Assembly: GCA_963802205.1 (NCBI GenBank)
Contig: CAWDHW010000027.1
Location: forward strand, 1-64,000
Direction: 5' to 3'
DNA from: DYRB01 sp963802205
GTDB taxonomy: Bacteria > Pseudomonadota > Gammaproteobacteria > Chromatiales > Chromatiaceae
Length of the DNA stretch: 64,000 nucleotides
Under the pieces are notes generated by a model. The model did not search any database, had not been told where the DNA came from, and saw nothing but the letters and a program-made list of their open reading frames with translations. Shown in pieces: positions 17,588-26,327 of the stretch. Positions within the stretch are counted from its first letter, which is position 1. Each line of letters opens with the position of its first letter. A program made the translations under genes and the position numbers.

Positions 17588-18463
17588 ATGCTTGCGCGCG
17601 CCGGGCGTCGTCTGGCCCTAGGCATGACGCTGTGGCTTGGAATCGGGATTGGGGCGGCGGCCTTGGAGCCCACCCAGTCGCCGGACCCCTTGCTGTTTGG
17701 CATCACCCCGGTCTTCATGGTGGACCAGACGACCTTCCTGGCAGGCTTCGGACCCTACCTGGAGGAACGACTGGGTCGCCCCGTGCGCTTCTTGCGCCGC
17801 AAGAGCTATGCCGAGATCACCGACATGCTCCTCGGCGGCGAGCTGGACGCGGCCTGGATCTGCAGCTTCTCCTATGTCCTGAACCGGACCAGCCTGTCGC
17901 TGGTCGGGGTCCCGGTATTTCAGGGCGAGCCCTATTACCAGTCCTATCTCGTGGTCCCGGCCGGCGACATCGAGACCCGCGGGTACGCGGACCTCCAGGG
18001 TAAGGTCTTCGCCTATGTGGAGCCCCGCTCCAACACCGGCTATCTCTACCCACGTTATGCCATCTCGAAACTGGGCACGGATTCCAGCACCTGGTTCCGG
18101 GAGACCTTTTTCACCTGGTCTCATCCGGACTCGGTGCACGCGGTGGCGGACCGGGTGGCGGATGCCGCGGCGGTGGACGGCTACATCTGGGAGGTTTTAA
18201 GACTGGGCAACCCCGCGCTCACCGACCGCACCCGGGTGGTGAGCGGGTCGCCGAAGTTCGGTTTCCCCCCGGTGGTGGCGGGGCCCTTCATCAAGGAGGA
18301 CCTGCGTGGACGCCTGGCGGAGGTACTGCTCGGCATGGATCAGGACCCCGAGGGCCGACGCCTGCTGGCCTTGCTCCACCTGGATCGCTTCATGGCCCCC
18401 CGTGAGGACATCTACGACGGCATCGCGTCGATGATTCAGGCGGTCGTGCCGGTGGTCGAGTAG
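17588..18463 (+). CDS. Periplasmic PhnD-like substrate-binding protein (sensor component)
   Basis: 291 residues from ATG 17588, preceded by AGGAGA. An N-terminal signal peptide (RLALGMTLWLGIGIGAAA) is followed by a PhnD/TtrS-type periplasmic binding fold: FGITPVFMVDQTTFLAGF, RFLRRKSYAEITDMLLGG, ELDAAWICSFSYVL, YQSYLVVPAGDIET and GKVFAYVEPRSNTGYLYPRY. No ABC permease or ATPase follows; a histidine kinase and a sigma54 response regulator do, 4 bases downstream. Such binding-protein/kinase/regulator trios sense oxyanions for respiratory molybdoenzymes (ArxX-ArxS-ArxR; TtrS fuses the first two). It probably detects the substrate of the divergent enzyme. Confidence 0.8.
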   Translation: MLARAGRRLALGMTLWLGIGIGAAALEPTQSPDPLLFGITPVFMVDQTTFLAGFGPYLEERLGRPVRFLRRKSYAEITDMLLGGELDAAWICSFSYVLNRTSLSLVGVPVFQGEPYYQSYLVVPAGDIETRGYADLQGKVFAYVEPRSNTGYLYPRYAISKLGTDSSTWFRETFFTWSHPDSVHAVADRVADAAAVDGYIWEVLRLGNPALTDRTRVVSGSPKFGFPPVVAGPFIKEDLRGRLAEVLLGMDQDPEGRRLLALLHLDRFMAPREDIYDGIASMIQAVVPVVE

Positions 18464-18467
18464 CCCC

Positions 18468-19902
18468 GTGGGACTGCGCAGTTTCCGCTACCGAGTGCCC
18501 ATCGAGGTCAGCCTGATCGTGCTGGTGACAGGGCTGGCCATTGCTGGCTCGGTCCTCTGGCACGACTACCAGGCACTGCGCTTGGACGCCGCGCAGAACG
18601 CCGAGCGGCTCGCCCGACTGCTCTCCCAGGCCCTGGCCCCGGACCTCAAGACCCAGGGGACCTGGCAGGCGTACAGGACCCTGAGCGCCGTGTACCGGGG
18701 TGCCGAGCCGTCCTGGCTCCTGCCTGCCTTCGCACTGGTGCTCGACGCCAAGGGCCAGACCCGGGTGGCGAGCGATCCGGTGCGCTTTCCCCTGGCCCAG
18801 GACCCCGCCGGGCTGGGCGGCCGACCGTGACCTGCTGCTGGCCCAGGTCCCGCCGCTGGGGACAGGGCGGCCACAGGAGCTGACCGGAGGCGGCTGGGTC
18901 TACCGCATCGAGCCCGTGCAGGAGGGCGAAATGGTCCTCGGGACCCTGGTCCTGGCCTTCTCCGAGCAGGCCCTGTGGCCCAGGTTCTACGACTCGGCGC
19001 TGCGGGTGCTGCTGACCACCGGGGCCCTCCTGCTGTTGCTCTTGCCGGTGGGCTGGTGGGTCGGGTGGCGCATCGCCCGACCCTTGATGGAGCTGGAACG
19101 GTGCGTGGCGCGCCTCGGCCAACCGGGCGACGCCCCGGTCGCCTGCTCGGCCGCGGACCCCTATCAGGAGCTCGGCCATCTGCGCGCGCGCATCGAGGCC
19201 GTGGGAGAGGAGATCCGCCAGAAGCGGGACCTGGAGGAGCAGGTAATCCGCTCGGAGCGCCAGGCCGCCCTGGGCCGCCTGGCCGCCGGCCTGGCCCACG
19301 AGATCAACAACCCCTTGGGCGGCATGCTCACCGCCATCGCCACCTACAAGCGCCACGGCCGGGATGAGCAGGTCGCACGCCAGACCATGTCGCTGCTGGA
19401 GCGCGGGCTCGATCAGATCCGCCATACGGTCTCGGCCCTTTTGGTCGAGGTGCGGGCGGAGCCGCGCCCTCTGGGGCCCAGCGACGTCAGCGACGTCGCC
19501 GAGCTGATCGCACCGCGCCTGCACGAGAAGGCCCTGCGTTTGGAACTGGACAACGGTGTGGCGGCGGACCTGCCCCTGCCGGCCGGGCCTGTGCGTCAGA
19601 TCTTGCTCAACCTGGCGCTGAACGGGGCCAAGGCCGCGCCCGCCGAGGGTAGCCTGTGGATTCGGGTCGCCCCGGCGGACGGGGCCCTGCACATCCGCGT
19701 CACCAACCTCGGTCCGGCGATACCCGAGAGCCAACTCCGACGCCTGTTCGAGCCCTTCACCTCGGACGGACCGCCCGGGCAGGGCCTGGGGCTCTGGGTC
19801 ATCGACCAGACGGTGCGGCAACTCGGGGGTCGCGTCCAGGTCGTCTCCACCCCCGAACAGACCAGCTTCGATGTCTGTCTGCCATTGGGGGCCCCCCTGT
19901 GA
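18468..19902 (+). CDS. Sensor histidine kinase of the molybdoenzyme operon (one frameshift)
   Basis: Begins at GTG 18468, right after the binding-protein gene. Two membrane helices (IEVSLIVLVTGLAIAGSVLW; LRVLLTTGALLLLLLPVGWW) flank a short periplasmic domain. HAMP-like linker, then HisKA with phosphoacceptor His in GLAHEINNPLGGM, and an HATPase domain (LLNLALNGAKAAP, GQGLGLWVIDQT). The frame changes at about 18806-18829, between QDPAGLG and ADRDLLLAQV; both halves are otherwise intact, so it is probably one protein of about 478 residues. It should pass the signal from the PhnD-like protein to the sigma54 regulator whose GTG overlaps its stop. Confidence 0.85.
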
Positions 19903-21260
19903 CCGGACCGAGCGATCTGGGCATCTGCCTGCTGGAGGACGACGCCATCATGGGCGAGGCCCTGAGCCAGTTCTTTCGGCTGGAGGACCTGCCCTGCGAC
20001 TGGTTCCGGACCCTGGCGAGCGCACGCGGGGCCTTGCGCAGCGGCCGTTACTGCGCCCTGATCAGCGACATCCGCCTGCCGGACGGCAACGGCGGCGACC
20101 TCTATCGCGAGTTGCTGGAGGATGGGACCCCGACCCCGCCGACGCTCTTCATCACCGCTTACGGCTCGGTCGCGCAGGCGGTGGAACTGCTCCAGCAAGG
20201 GGCGCGGGACTACATCACCAAGCCCTTTGAGCCCGATGAGCTGCTGGTCAAGCTCAGGCGCGCTTGTCCGGCCCTGTTCGAGCGCGCCCCCGCACCTGGG
20301 GGGCAGGTGCTCGGCGTCTCCCCGGCCATGCGCCGGATCGAGCAGACCTTGGAGCGGGTGGCCCGCCACCGGGTGCCGGTGCTGATCACGGGCGCCTCCG
20401 GTGTCGGCAAGGAATATGCCGCGCGCTATCTGCATCGCTGCCGTAACGCCCTGGGGCCGGCACCCTTCCTCGGCCTGAACTGCGCCGCCGTGCCGGAGGA
20501 CCTGATCGAGGCGGAACTCTTCGGCGCCGAGCGTGGCGCCTTCACCGGGGCCGTCGGGACGCGGGTGGGGCTGTTCGAGCAGGCCGGCTCCGGGACCCTG
20601 TTCCTCGACGAGGTGGGCGACATGCCGCTCGCCATGCAGGCCAAGCTGCTGCGGGCCGTGCAGGAGTGCAGCGTGCGGCGCGTCGGCGGGACCCAGGACA
20701 TCGCCATCCAGGCGCAACTGGTCTGGGCCACCAACTGCGATCTGGAGCAGCGCGTTGCCCAGGGGCGTTTTCGCGAAGACCTGTACTTCCGCATGAGCAC
20801 GGTCCATGTGGACCTGCCGCCCCTGCGGGAGCGGCCTGAGGACATCGTCTGGTTCGCCCGCAAGTTCCTCGACGCCTTCGCCCGGGAGAACGGCCGGCAC
20901 TGCTGCCTCACCCCCAAGGCCGAGCGCTATCTGACGGGCCGCCCCTGGACCGGCAACGTCCGGGCGCTGAAGCAGGCGGTGGACCGTGCGGCCATCTTCA
21001 GCGATTCCGGGGTCTTGGAGCCGGACAATTTTCTTTCCGTCGGGGCCATGGGCGTCGCGCCGGAGGACGGCCCTCAGGCCGAGGGGCTCAAGGATTACCT
21101 CGCCGAGTGCGAGCGCTGGTACATCCGCCGGGCCTTGGAGCGCTGCGAGCGGCGCATGGGGGAGTCCGCCCAACTGCTAGGCATCTCCCGCAAGAGCCTG
21201 TGGGAGCGTATGAACCGGCTCGGCATGGAGCGCGGCGAGTCCGGTGGACCTGGCGACTGA
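19899..21260 (+). CDS. Sigma54-dependent response regulator (NtrC family)
   Basis: 453 residues; GTG start at 19899 overlaps the kinase stop. The receiver domain holds the acidic pocket LLEDD, phosphoacceptor Asp in ISDIRLPDGNGG (about residue 54) and TAYGS, with Lys in ITKPFEP. The AAA+ domain has a Walker A variant TGASGVGKEYAARYL, the sigma54-contact loop GAFTGA, and Walker B TLFLDEVGD. A Fis-type helix-turn-helix ends the protein (RRMGESAQLLGISRKSLWER). It activates sigma54 promoters, most likely for the divergent molybdoenzyme operon through the inverted repeat at 17334-17402. Confidence 0.9.
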   Translation: MTGPSDLGICLLEDDAIMGEALSQFFRLEDLPCDWFRTLASARGALRSGRYCALISDIRLPDGNGGDLYRELLEDGTPTPPTLFITAYGSVAQAVELLQQGARDYITKPFEPDELLVKLRRACPALFERAPAPGGQVLGVSPAMRRIEQTLERVARHRVPVLITGASGVGKEYAARYLHRCRNALGPAPFLGLNCAAVPEDLIEAELFGAERGAFTGAVGTRVGLFEQAGSGTLFLDEVGDMPLAMQAKLLRAVQECSVRRVGGTQDIAIQAQLVWATNCDLEQRVAQGRFREDLYFRMSTVHVDLPPLRERPEDIVWFARKFLDAFARENGRHCCLTPKAERYLTGRPWTGNVRALKQAVDRAAIFSDSGVLEPDNFLSVGAMGVAPEDGPQAEGLKDYLAECERWYIRRALERCERRMGESAQLLGISRKSLWERMNRLGMERGESGGPGD

Positions 21261-21759
21261 ATCCGCGTCCGCCCGGCTTCGCCTTGCCCCTTGGCGATGT
21301 GGAGCACTGTCCTGCCAGCATGCGTGGGATTCATGCCGAGGGTGCGGCCGACCTCGTTTGTCCCGGTGACCCGCCGGTCGGTGCGCCCTGGCAGCCCAGG
21401 CCGATTCCCGCCGCGAAGGCCGTCGGGACATCCCTTGCCTTTCGATCCCGGCAACCAGCCGGGGCGCCCAGGTGGCGGTTGTGGAAACCAAACCGGCCGT
21501 TCTGCGGCAGCCCGCCAGCGACAGCAGTTGGCCGAGACCTGCCGCCGACCGGTAGTCCGGCGGCGCGGCGGCGGCGGGTATGGTGGCCGAACCTTCCGCG
21601 CCCACTCCGAAGAGATCACCGAGCGTGAGCTCGAGGAGGAGATCGTGGGCTGAGTCTGTGGCGCACTGGCACGCAAAAAGTGGCAGTTTTCCACAGGAAA
21701 CGGCAACAACCGATACCGCCTAACAAGCTGATTATACTGCCGTAGTTTGTTGCGGATTG
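21261..21759. other. Non-coding stretch between the response regulator and the helicase remnant
   Basis: No convincing gene. Open frames here have shadow-type composition. One plus-strand frame ends in a charged segment (FRAHSEEITERELEEEIVG, stop at 21653) that could be the tail of a decayed gene, but I cannot name it. The junction near 21750-21765 is where helicase similarity on the minus strand stops abruptly. Confidence 0.4.
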
Positions 21760-22098
21760 TTGTATCCGCAGGACTTGCCCTCCTTGGCCTTGAGGATCGC
21801 CTTGCGCTGGTGGGTGTGGAAGCTGGAGGGACTTGCCCGTGAAGTCCGCAGTGATTTTATCGAGCCTGAAGATGCGCGCGCACTCCTGATGGACCGCACC
21901 CTGGCCGACCAGATCGTCAACTGTGCCGCCAGGCAGGAAGGTGGGATTGAGCTGGAGCATCGGCTCCGGCCAGAAGGCACCACCGTCCAGCTCGGACTGC
22001 ACCTTAGCCAAGATCCGCGCGTCGGCGATCTTGATGAAGCTGGCCGTATAGCTCGCGTAGTCGCCTACGAGACGGTCGCGGAGGTCGAACACGTTCAT
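21760..22098 (-). pseudogene. N-terminal remnant of a large DEAD/DEAH-box helicase
   Basis: From ATG 22098 the minus strand reads MNVFDLRDRLVGDYASYTAS, then WPEPMLQLNPTFLPGG and VHQECARIFRLDK. This is the N-terminal pattern of large (well over 1,000-residue) DEAD/DEAH helicases found in defence islands, such as DruE- or DrmA-like proteins; I name that relationship from memory of the pattern. After a frame change near 21830 the next frame gives HTHQRKAILKAKEGKS, the lead-in to the Walker A region. Similarity then ends at about 21765, just before the nucleotide-binding motif. Only about 110 codons survive. It lies on the 3' side of tRNA-Arg, a common island integration site. Confidence 0.6.
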
Positions 22099-22523
22099 CC
22101 TGTCGCTCCTAGCTTCGGTACTGGGAAGGCACCGTTTGCCTTAGGAGACTAGGCATCGGTGGGGACGGCGCCTCAACTCCTGCCGGGGCGCGCACCGCCG
22201 CGTTGTCAAGACCACAGCCGACAGAAGACAGGGCACCGCGGGCGACGATACGTGCAAGTCGCATCGCACCGCAAGCAACGAAGCGCGATGGTGCTGGGTC
22301 TCACCCGACTGCGGAGGAAGCCAGGGCAACCTTGCCAGCGAAACGACAAGACGGTCGGTCACGGAGATCGCCCTGGCAGGCCAGGCACACATTCGGCAGT
22401 CGCTGAGCGCGGGGAGGGGGGACCTGATCTGGCACTGGGCGTGGGTTCGCGGAGTAAGGCCGATCTCGCATCGGGCGGACCGGCAACTTGTCGCCGCCTG
22501 GTTGCTCAGTGGTTGCTCAAATA

Positions 22524-22555
22524 AAAATGGCTTAGACGAAGAACGCCTAAGCCGT
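22524..22555 (-). terminator. Rho-independent terminator after tRNA-Arg
   Basis: Read on the minus strand, a stem GGCTTAG/CTAAGCC with a loop of about 12 bases is followed by ATTTTTATTT, directly downstream of the tRNA 3' end. Confidence 0.8.
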
Positions 22556-22563
22556 TGATTATT

Positions 22564-22640
22564 TGGCGCGCCCGGAGAGATTCGAACTCCCGACCACCTG
22601 GTTCGTAGCCAGGTACTCTATCCAACTGAGCTACGGGCGC
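22564..22640 (-). tRNA. tRNA-Arg (anticodon ACG)
   Basis: A 77-base cloverleaf with acceptor stem GCGCCCG paired to CGGGCGC, discriminator G and encoded CCA. The D arm contains AGCTCAGTTGGATAGAG, the anticodon stem-loop is CCTGGCTACGAACCAGG (anticodon ACG), and the T arm is GTTCGAATC. Confidence 0.95.
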
Positions 22641-22715
22641 TTTGCTCGGTGTGTTGCGTGCGGCCCTGTGGCCTCCGCAAGAAGGGCGCAATTATGCGGA
22701 TGGCCCCGAGGGCCG

Positions 22716-23402
22716 TCAAGGGGCCGCGACCCCGGGCACTGGCTGTATCAGTCCGGAGTCGTCGTTGCGCGGGTTGTTGACGCGCATGGAGACCGGAGAG
22801 AGGGCCCAAGGGCCGGCGACAGGGCGCAGGAGTTTTGTCAAGGCCGCGAGGTCCCTGGGACGGGGGTCGAGCCAGGCGGAGTAGTCCGAGGGCTCGATGA
22901 TGACCGGCATGCGGTCGTGGACGGTGGCGATCTCGGGATTGGCGTCGGTGACGACGATGGCGCAGCTGTGTAGCGGACCGGTGGGGCCCTGCCAGGTCTC
23001 CCAAATTCCGGCCATCGCGAAGGTGGGGGAGAAGGGGCCATCGCCGCGTCGGATGAGGTAGGGCTGCTTGCCGGTGGGGGTGGTGCGCCACTCGTAGAAG
23101 CCTTCGCTCGGGATCAGGCAGCGGCGGTGGCGGAAGGCGCTGCGGTAGGCGGGTTTGTCGGCGAGCGTCTCGGCGCGGGCGTTGATCATGCTGTAGCGCG
23201 GGTCCGGGCCCTTGGACCAGGCCGGGACCAGGCCCCAGCGCAGGGGGGTGAGCTCGCGTATCCCATCGGTGCCCTGGCGCACGGCCAGCAGGTCTTGGGT
23301 GGGTGCGAGGTTGTAGCGTGGCGTTGCGGCGCAGACGCGGCCGAGGTCGAATTGTTGGGTGTAGAGGTCCGGGTCCGCGTATTGGGCAAAGCGGCCGCAC
23401 AT
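22716..23402 (-). CDS. yedK: SOS response-associated peptidase, abasic-site DNA-protein crosslinking (YedK/HMCES family)
   Basis: 228 residues. SRAP-domain protein that crosslinks to abasic sites in single-stranded DNA through Cys2 and shields them. It shows MCGRFAQY with the catalytic Cys at position 2, RYNLAPTQ, the conserved Asn-Ala-Arg in MINARAET, the active-site Glu in CLIPSEGFYEW, and the His motif in VHDRMPVIIE. Full family length. Single transcription unit next to tRNA-Arg; divergent from the CoA-binding-protein gene. Confidence 0.9.
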   Translation of the reverse strand: MCGRFAQYADPDLYTQQFDLGRVCAATPRYNLAPTQDLLAVRQGTDGIRELTPLRWGLVPAWSKGPDPRYSMINARAETLADKPAYRSAFRHRRCLIPSEGFYEWRTTPTGKQPYLIRRGDGPFSPTFAMAGIWETWQGPTGPLHSCAIVVTDANPEIATVHDRMPVIIEPSDYSAWLDPRPRDLAALTKLLRPVAGPWALSPVSMRVNNPRNDDSGLIQPVPGVAAP

Positions 23403-23547
23403 GGGGGTCGGCTCCTTGGCGTTGGGCGATCAGGGGAGTGTGCCGCGGACCCTATCCGAAGCGCCAGTCTTTGAGCCCGTCGTGGACCCGGCGTCCGTCG
23501 GCCGCTACCATGGAGCCCGTTATCCAGCCCCTTTTCGCGAGTCACTT

Positions 23548-23934
23548 ATGCATCAGCATCAGAAGCCGCAGGATCACCGCGTGGTGGTCCTCGGGGCCAG
23601 CCCCAAACCGGTTCGCTATTCCTACCAGGCGGTGCAAATGCTGGCAGATCGCGGGTATCAGGTGATCCCGGTCCATCCCAAGGCCCACCGCATCGATCTG
23701 GTCCCGGTGGTGAACAACCTGGCCGCCGTGCAGGGGCCTGTCCATACCCTGACGATGTATCTTGGGGAGGACCGCAGCCGAGACATGATCGACGACATCC
23801 TGGCCCTCTCCCCAGGGCGGGTGATTTTCAATCCGGGGAGCGAGTCGCGGGAGCTGGAGTCGGCCTTGAGCGACGCCGGTATCCACCACGAGCGTGCCTG
23901 TACCCTGGTGCTGCTGCGCACCAACCAGTTCTGA
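23548..23934 (+). CDS. CoA-binding domain protein (YccU-like)
   Basis: 128 residues from ATG 23548. Rossmann-type CoA-binding fold, seen in VVVLGASPKPVRYSYQAVQM, GYQVIPVHPKAHRI, and SPGRVIFNPGSESRELESAL. Stand-alone proteins of this family are small and cytosolic, and their physiological role is not established. It is transcribed divergently from yedK; the 136 bases before mazG show no other gene. Confidence 0.8.
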   Translation: MHQHQKPQDHRVVVLGASPKPVRYSYQAVQMLADRGYQVIPVHPKAHRIDLVPVVNNLAAVQGPVHTLTMYLGEDRSRDMIDDILALSPGRVIFNPGSESRELESALSDAGIHHERACTLVLLRTNQF

Positions 23935-24070
23935 GGACCGCTGGGGTGCGGCGGCGGGGGCGGCCCCGCGTCCGGCCAGTCGTGTACCTTTTGCGCCCCC
24001 ACGTTCCCGGGAATGACGATGAGAAGGCCTCTTCCACTGCCCTGTTGCGTCGTGTTCGGCGGAGGCTACC

Positions 24071-24898
24071 GTGACTGCACTTGCTGAAGACCCTCTTGGC
24101 ACGCCCGAGACCGTGGCCGATCTGCTGGCCATCATGGCCCGCCTGCGCGACCCCCAGGGTGGGTGCCCCTGGGACCTGCAACAAGACTTCCGCAGCGTCC
24201 TGCCCTATACGCTGGAGGAGGCCTACGAGGTGGCCGAGGCCATAGAACGCGGGGACATGGGGGAGTTGTGCGGTGAGCTGGGCGATCTGCTATTCCAGAT
24301 CGTCTTCCACGCCCGCATGGCCGAGGAGCAGGGCGCCTTCGGCTTCGCGGATGTGGTGGCAGGGATCTGCACCAAGATGCGCCACCGTCACCCCCATGTC
24401 TTCGGCGATGCCGACCTGGCCACAGAGGCGGAGGTCCGCGTTCACTGGGAGCGGACCAAGGCGGCGGAGCGCGCGGGCAAGGACGGCACCGGTCAGGCCC
24501 CGGTCGGGATCCTGGCCGGCGTCGCCCAGGCGTTGCCGGCCCTGGTGCGGGCCGAGAAACTCCAGCGCCGTGCCGCCCGGGTGGGCTTCGACTGGGATGC
24601 CGTAGATGGGGTCCTGGCCAAGGTCGAAGAGGAACTCGACGAGTGTCGGGAGACCCTGGCCGACGGGACGGACCCCGAGCGCCAGGTCCATGAGATCGGC
24701 GATCTGTTGTTCTCCTGCGTCAACCTGGCCCGCCACTTGGGGGTGGACGCGGAGCAGGCCCTGCGTGCGGCCAATCACCGTTTTGAGCGGCGTTTTGGCG
24801 CTGTGGAGACTCGGTTGGCCGCGGCCGGCCAGGCCCCGGGTCCCGAGGTGCGAGACGAGATGGAGCGCCTTTGGGTGGCCGCCAAGGCCACGGAATGA
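24071..24898 (+). CDS. mazG: Nucleoside triphosphate pyrophosphohydrolase MazG
   Basis: 275 residues from GTG 24071. House-cleaning enzyme that hydrolyses NTPs to NMP and PPi. N-terminal MazG repeat: LLAIMARLRDPQGGCPWDLQ, LPYTLEEAYEVAEAIERGD, then the metal site ELCGELGDLLFQIVFHARMA. The second, shorter domain has VGFDWDAVDGVLAKVEEELD with EIGDLLFSCVNLARHLG. Full length for the two-domain enterobacterial type. Confidence 0.92.
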   Translation: MTALAEDPLGTPETVADLLAIMARLRDPQGGCPWDLQQDFRSVLPYTLEEAYEVAEAIERGDMGELCGELGDLLFQIVFHARMAEEQGAFGFADVVAGICTKMRHRHPHVFGDADLATEAEVRVHWERTKAAERAGKDGTGQAPVGILAGVAQALPALVRAEKLQRRAARVGFDWDAVDGVLAKVEEELDECRETLADGTDPERQVHEIGDLLFSCVNLARHLGVDAEQALRAANHRFERRFGAVETRLAAAGQAPGPEVRDEMERLWVAAKATE

Positions 24899-25071
24899 CT
24901 TCCAGGCGAGGGCCTTGGAGGCATCCACCCCGTCCATCCCGGCATGAACGCCTTGCCCGGCGTTGGCAGTCGCTGGCGGGTTTGCGCGGCGCGGACTTTA
25001 TGACGGGGCCTGACCGGTAACAGACTGGAAAGCCTGGAGGCTGAGGGTCTGCCGGCGCACGCATGGCTCTG

Positions 25072-25651
25072 TCAGCGGACTCCCAGGGGCGAGACCCCGA
25101 TCAGCCAGGTATGTACCCCACCCAGGAAGGCGACATAGAGCGCCAGACCCCCGCCCAGGGAGATCCAGTCGTTGGCCTTGCCCGCGGGCGCGCCTGGGAC
25201 CGACAGTGCTGCGCGGCGCTTGAGCGAGATGCGGTCGGCCACGGCCCAGGCGAGGAAGGTCCCGAACAGGATCGCATCCGCCAGGTTGCCGTTGGCCAGC
25301 AGGTGGGCCAGCGCCCATAACTTCACGGCCGTCAACATGGGGTGCCCGACCTTGGCCTGGATGCGTCCGGGTAGGTAGGTCGCCAGCAGCAACGGGAAGA
25401 CCGGGACCATGAGCAGCAGGGCCAGGTGGCGCGTCCATACCGGCGGGTGCATAGAGTGCCACCGGGTCCTGACGGGCGAGGCCATAGCCCCAAACGATGA
25501 GCGCTAAGCCCACCAGGCTCGCCAGGGCGAAGAGTCCCTTCCAGGGTATCTCGCCGAGTTGCGCGGCCATGCGGTCCCGCCAGGCGGGGTTCACGATGCT
25601 TGTTGAGTGGACGCCGATGAACAGCGCCAGGCCAAGGATGAGGATGGTCAT
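25072..25651 (-). CDS. NnrU-family membrane protein (one frameshift)
   Basis: The N terminus from ATG 25651 (MTILILGLALFIGVHSTSIV, then AQLGEIPWKGLFALASLVGL) is in one frame. The remainder (PVWTRHLALLLMVPVFPLLL, AKVGHPMLTAVKLWALAHLL, ILFGTFLAWAVADRISLKRR, stop at 25072) is in another; the break is near 25445. Together they give a full-length NnrU of about 190 residues with several membrane helices. NnrU occurs with denitrification genes in many proteobacteria, and its relative MnrU/isomerase fold is distantly linked to carotenoid isomerases. It is far from the nos cluster here, so a link to denitrification is only suggestive. Confidence 0.75.
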
Positions 25652-25915
25652 TGAGTTACTCCTGGAGATGAAGTTCGGATATAGGACCAGGGCGGGGCCG
25701 GCCAGGGTGTCTCCCCGGGTTCGGCCCTTGTTCGCGCCTTGGGGTTAGGGATGCATGCTACCGGATTCGCCTCGGTCGCGGGGCAAGGTTCGGCCAAGCC
25801 GTTGCCCCGACGCCTGGTTCCAGAGTCACAGCCCAGGCCCGTACCCGAGTTGAAGTCCGCCGCCGACCCCGCCACCATTGCCGACCCGTTCCCTACCTCC
25901 CCTGGAGTACCCTCA

Positions 25916-26302
25916 ATGATCCTCAACGCCCTGCGCGAAGGCCTCGGTCGCGTCATCGTCTTTGCCGATTGGGCCACCCGCCCCAAGCCCTTGAGTCGCA
26001 GCCCGCAAGCCCAGGCGGAGGTCGATGCCGCCGCCCGAGGGCTCGCCCTCTACCAGTTCTACGCCTGCCCCTTCTGTGTAAAGACCCGCCGTGCCCTGCA
26101 CCGCCTCAACGTCCCGGTGGAGACCCGAGACGCCCAGAAGGACCCGCAGCACCGCGCCGCCCTGGAGGACGGCGGGGGCAAAGTCCAGGTACCTTGTCTG
26201 CGCATCGATGAAGGCGGCGAGACCCGCTGGGTCTACGAGTCCGACGCCATCCGCACCTACCTGGAGCTGCGCTTCGGGGAAGGCCAATCTGTCCAGGCTT
26301 GA
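25916..26302 (+). CDS. Glutaredoxin-like (GST N-terminal fold) protein
   Basis: 128 residues from ATG 25916, with GGAG upstream. After a helical N-terminal segment, the thioredoxin-fold motif is LYQFYACPFCVKTRRALHRL with a CPFC active site. VQVPCLRID holds the cis-Pro, and the end shows VYESDAIRTYLELRF as in glutathione S-transferase N domains. Probably a cytosolic or membrane-associated thiol-disulfide oxidoreductase. Convergent with tcdA. Confidence 0.8.
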   Translation: MILNALREGLGRVIVFADWATRPKPLSRSPQAQAEVDAAARGLALYQFYACPFCVKTRRALHRLNVPVETRDAQKDPQHRAALEDGGGKVQVPCLRIDEGGETRWVYESDAIRTYLELRFGEGQSVQA

Positions 26303-26327
26303 GGTCTGGCTGCCGTCTAGGGGCGGT

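Noticed and set aside
21107..21653. Plus-strand open frames after the response regulator
   Set aside because: Pro/Arg-rich shadow composition; only a short charged tail looks protein-like and it cannot be assigned.
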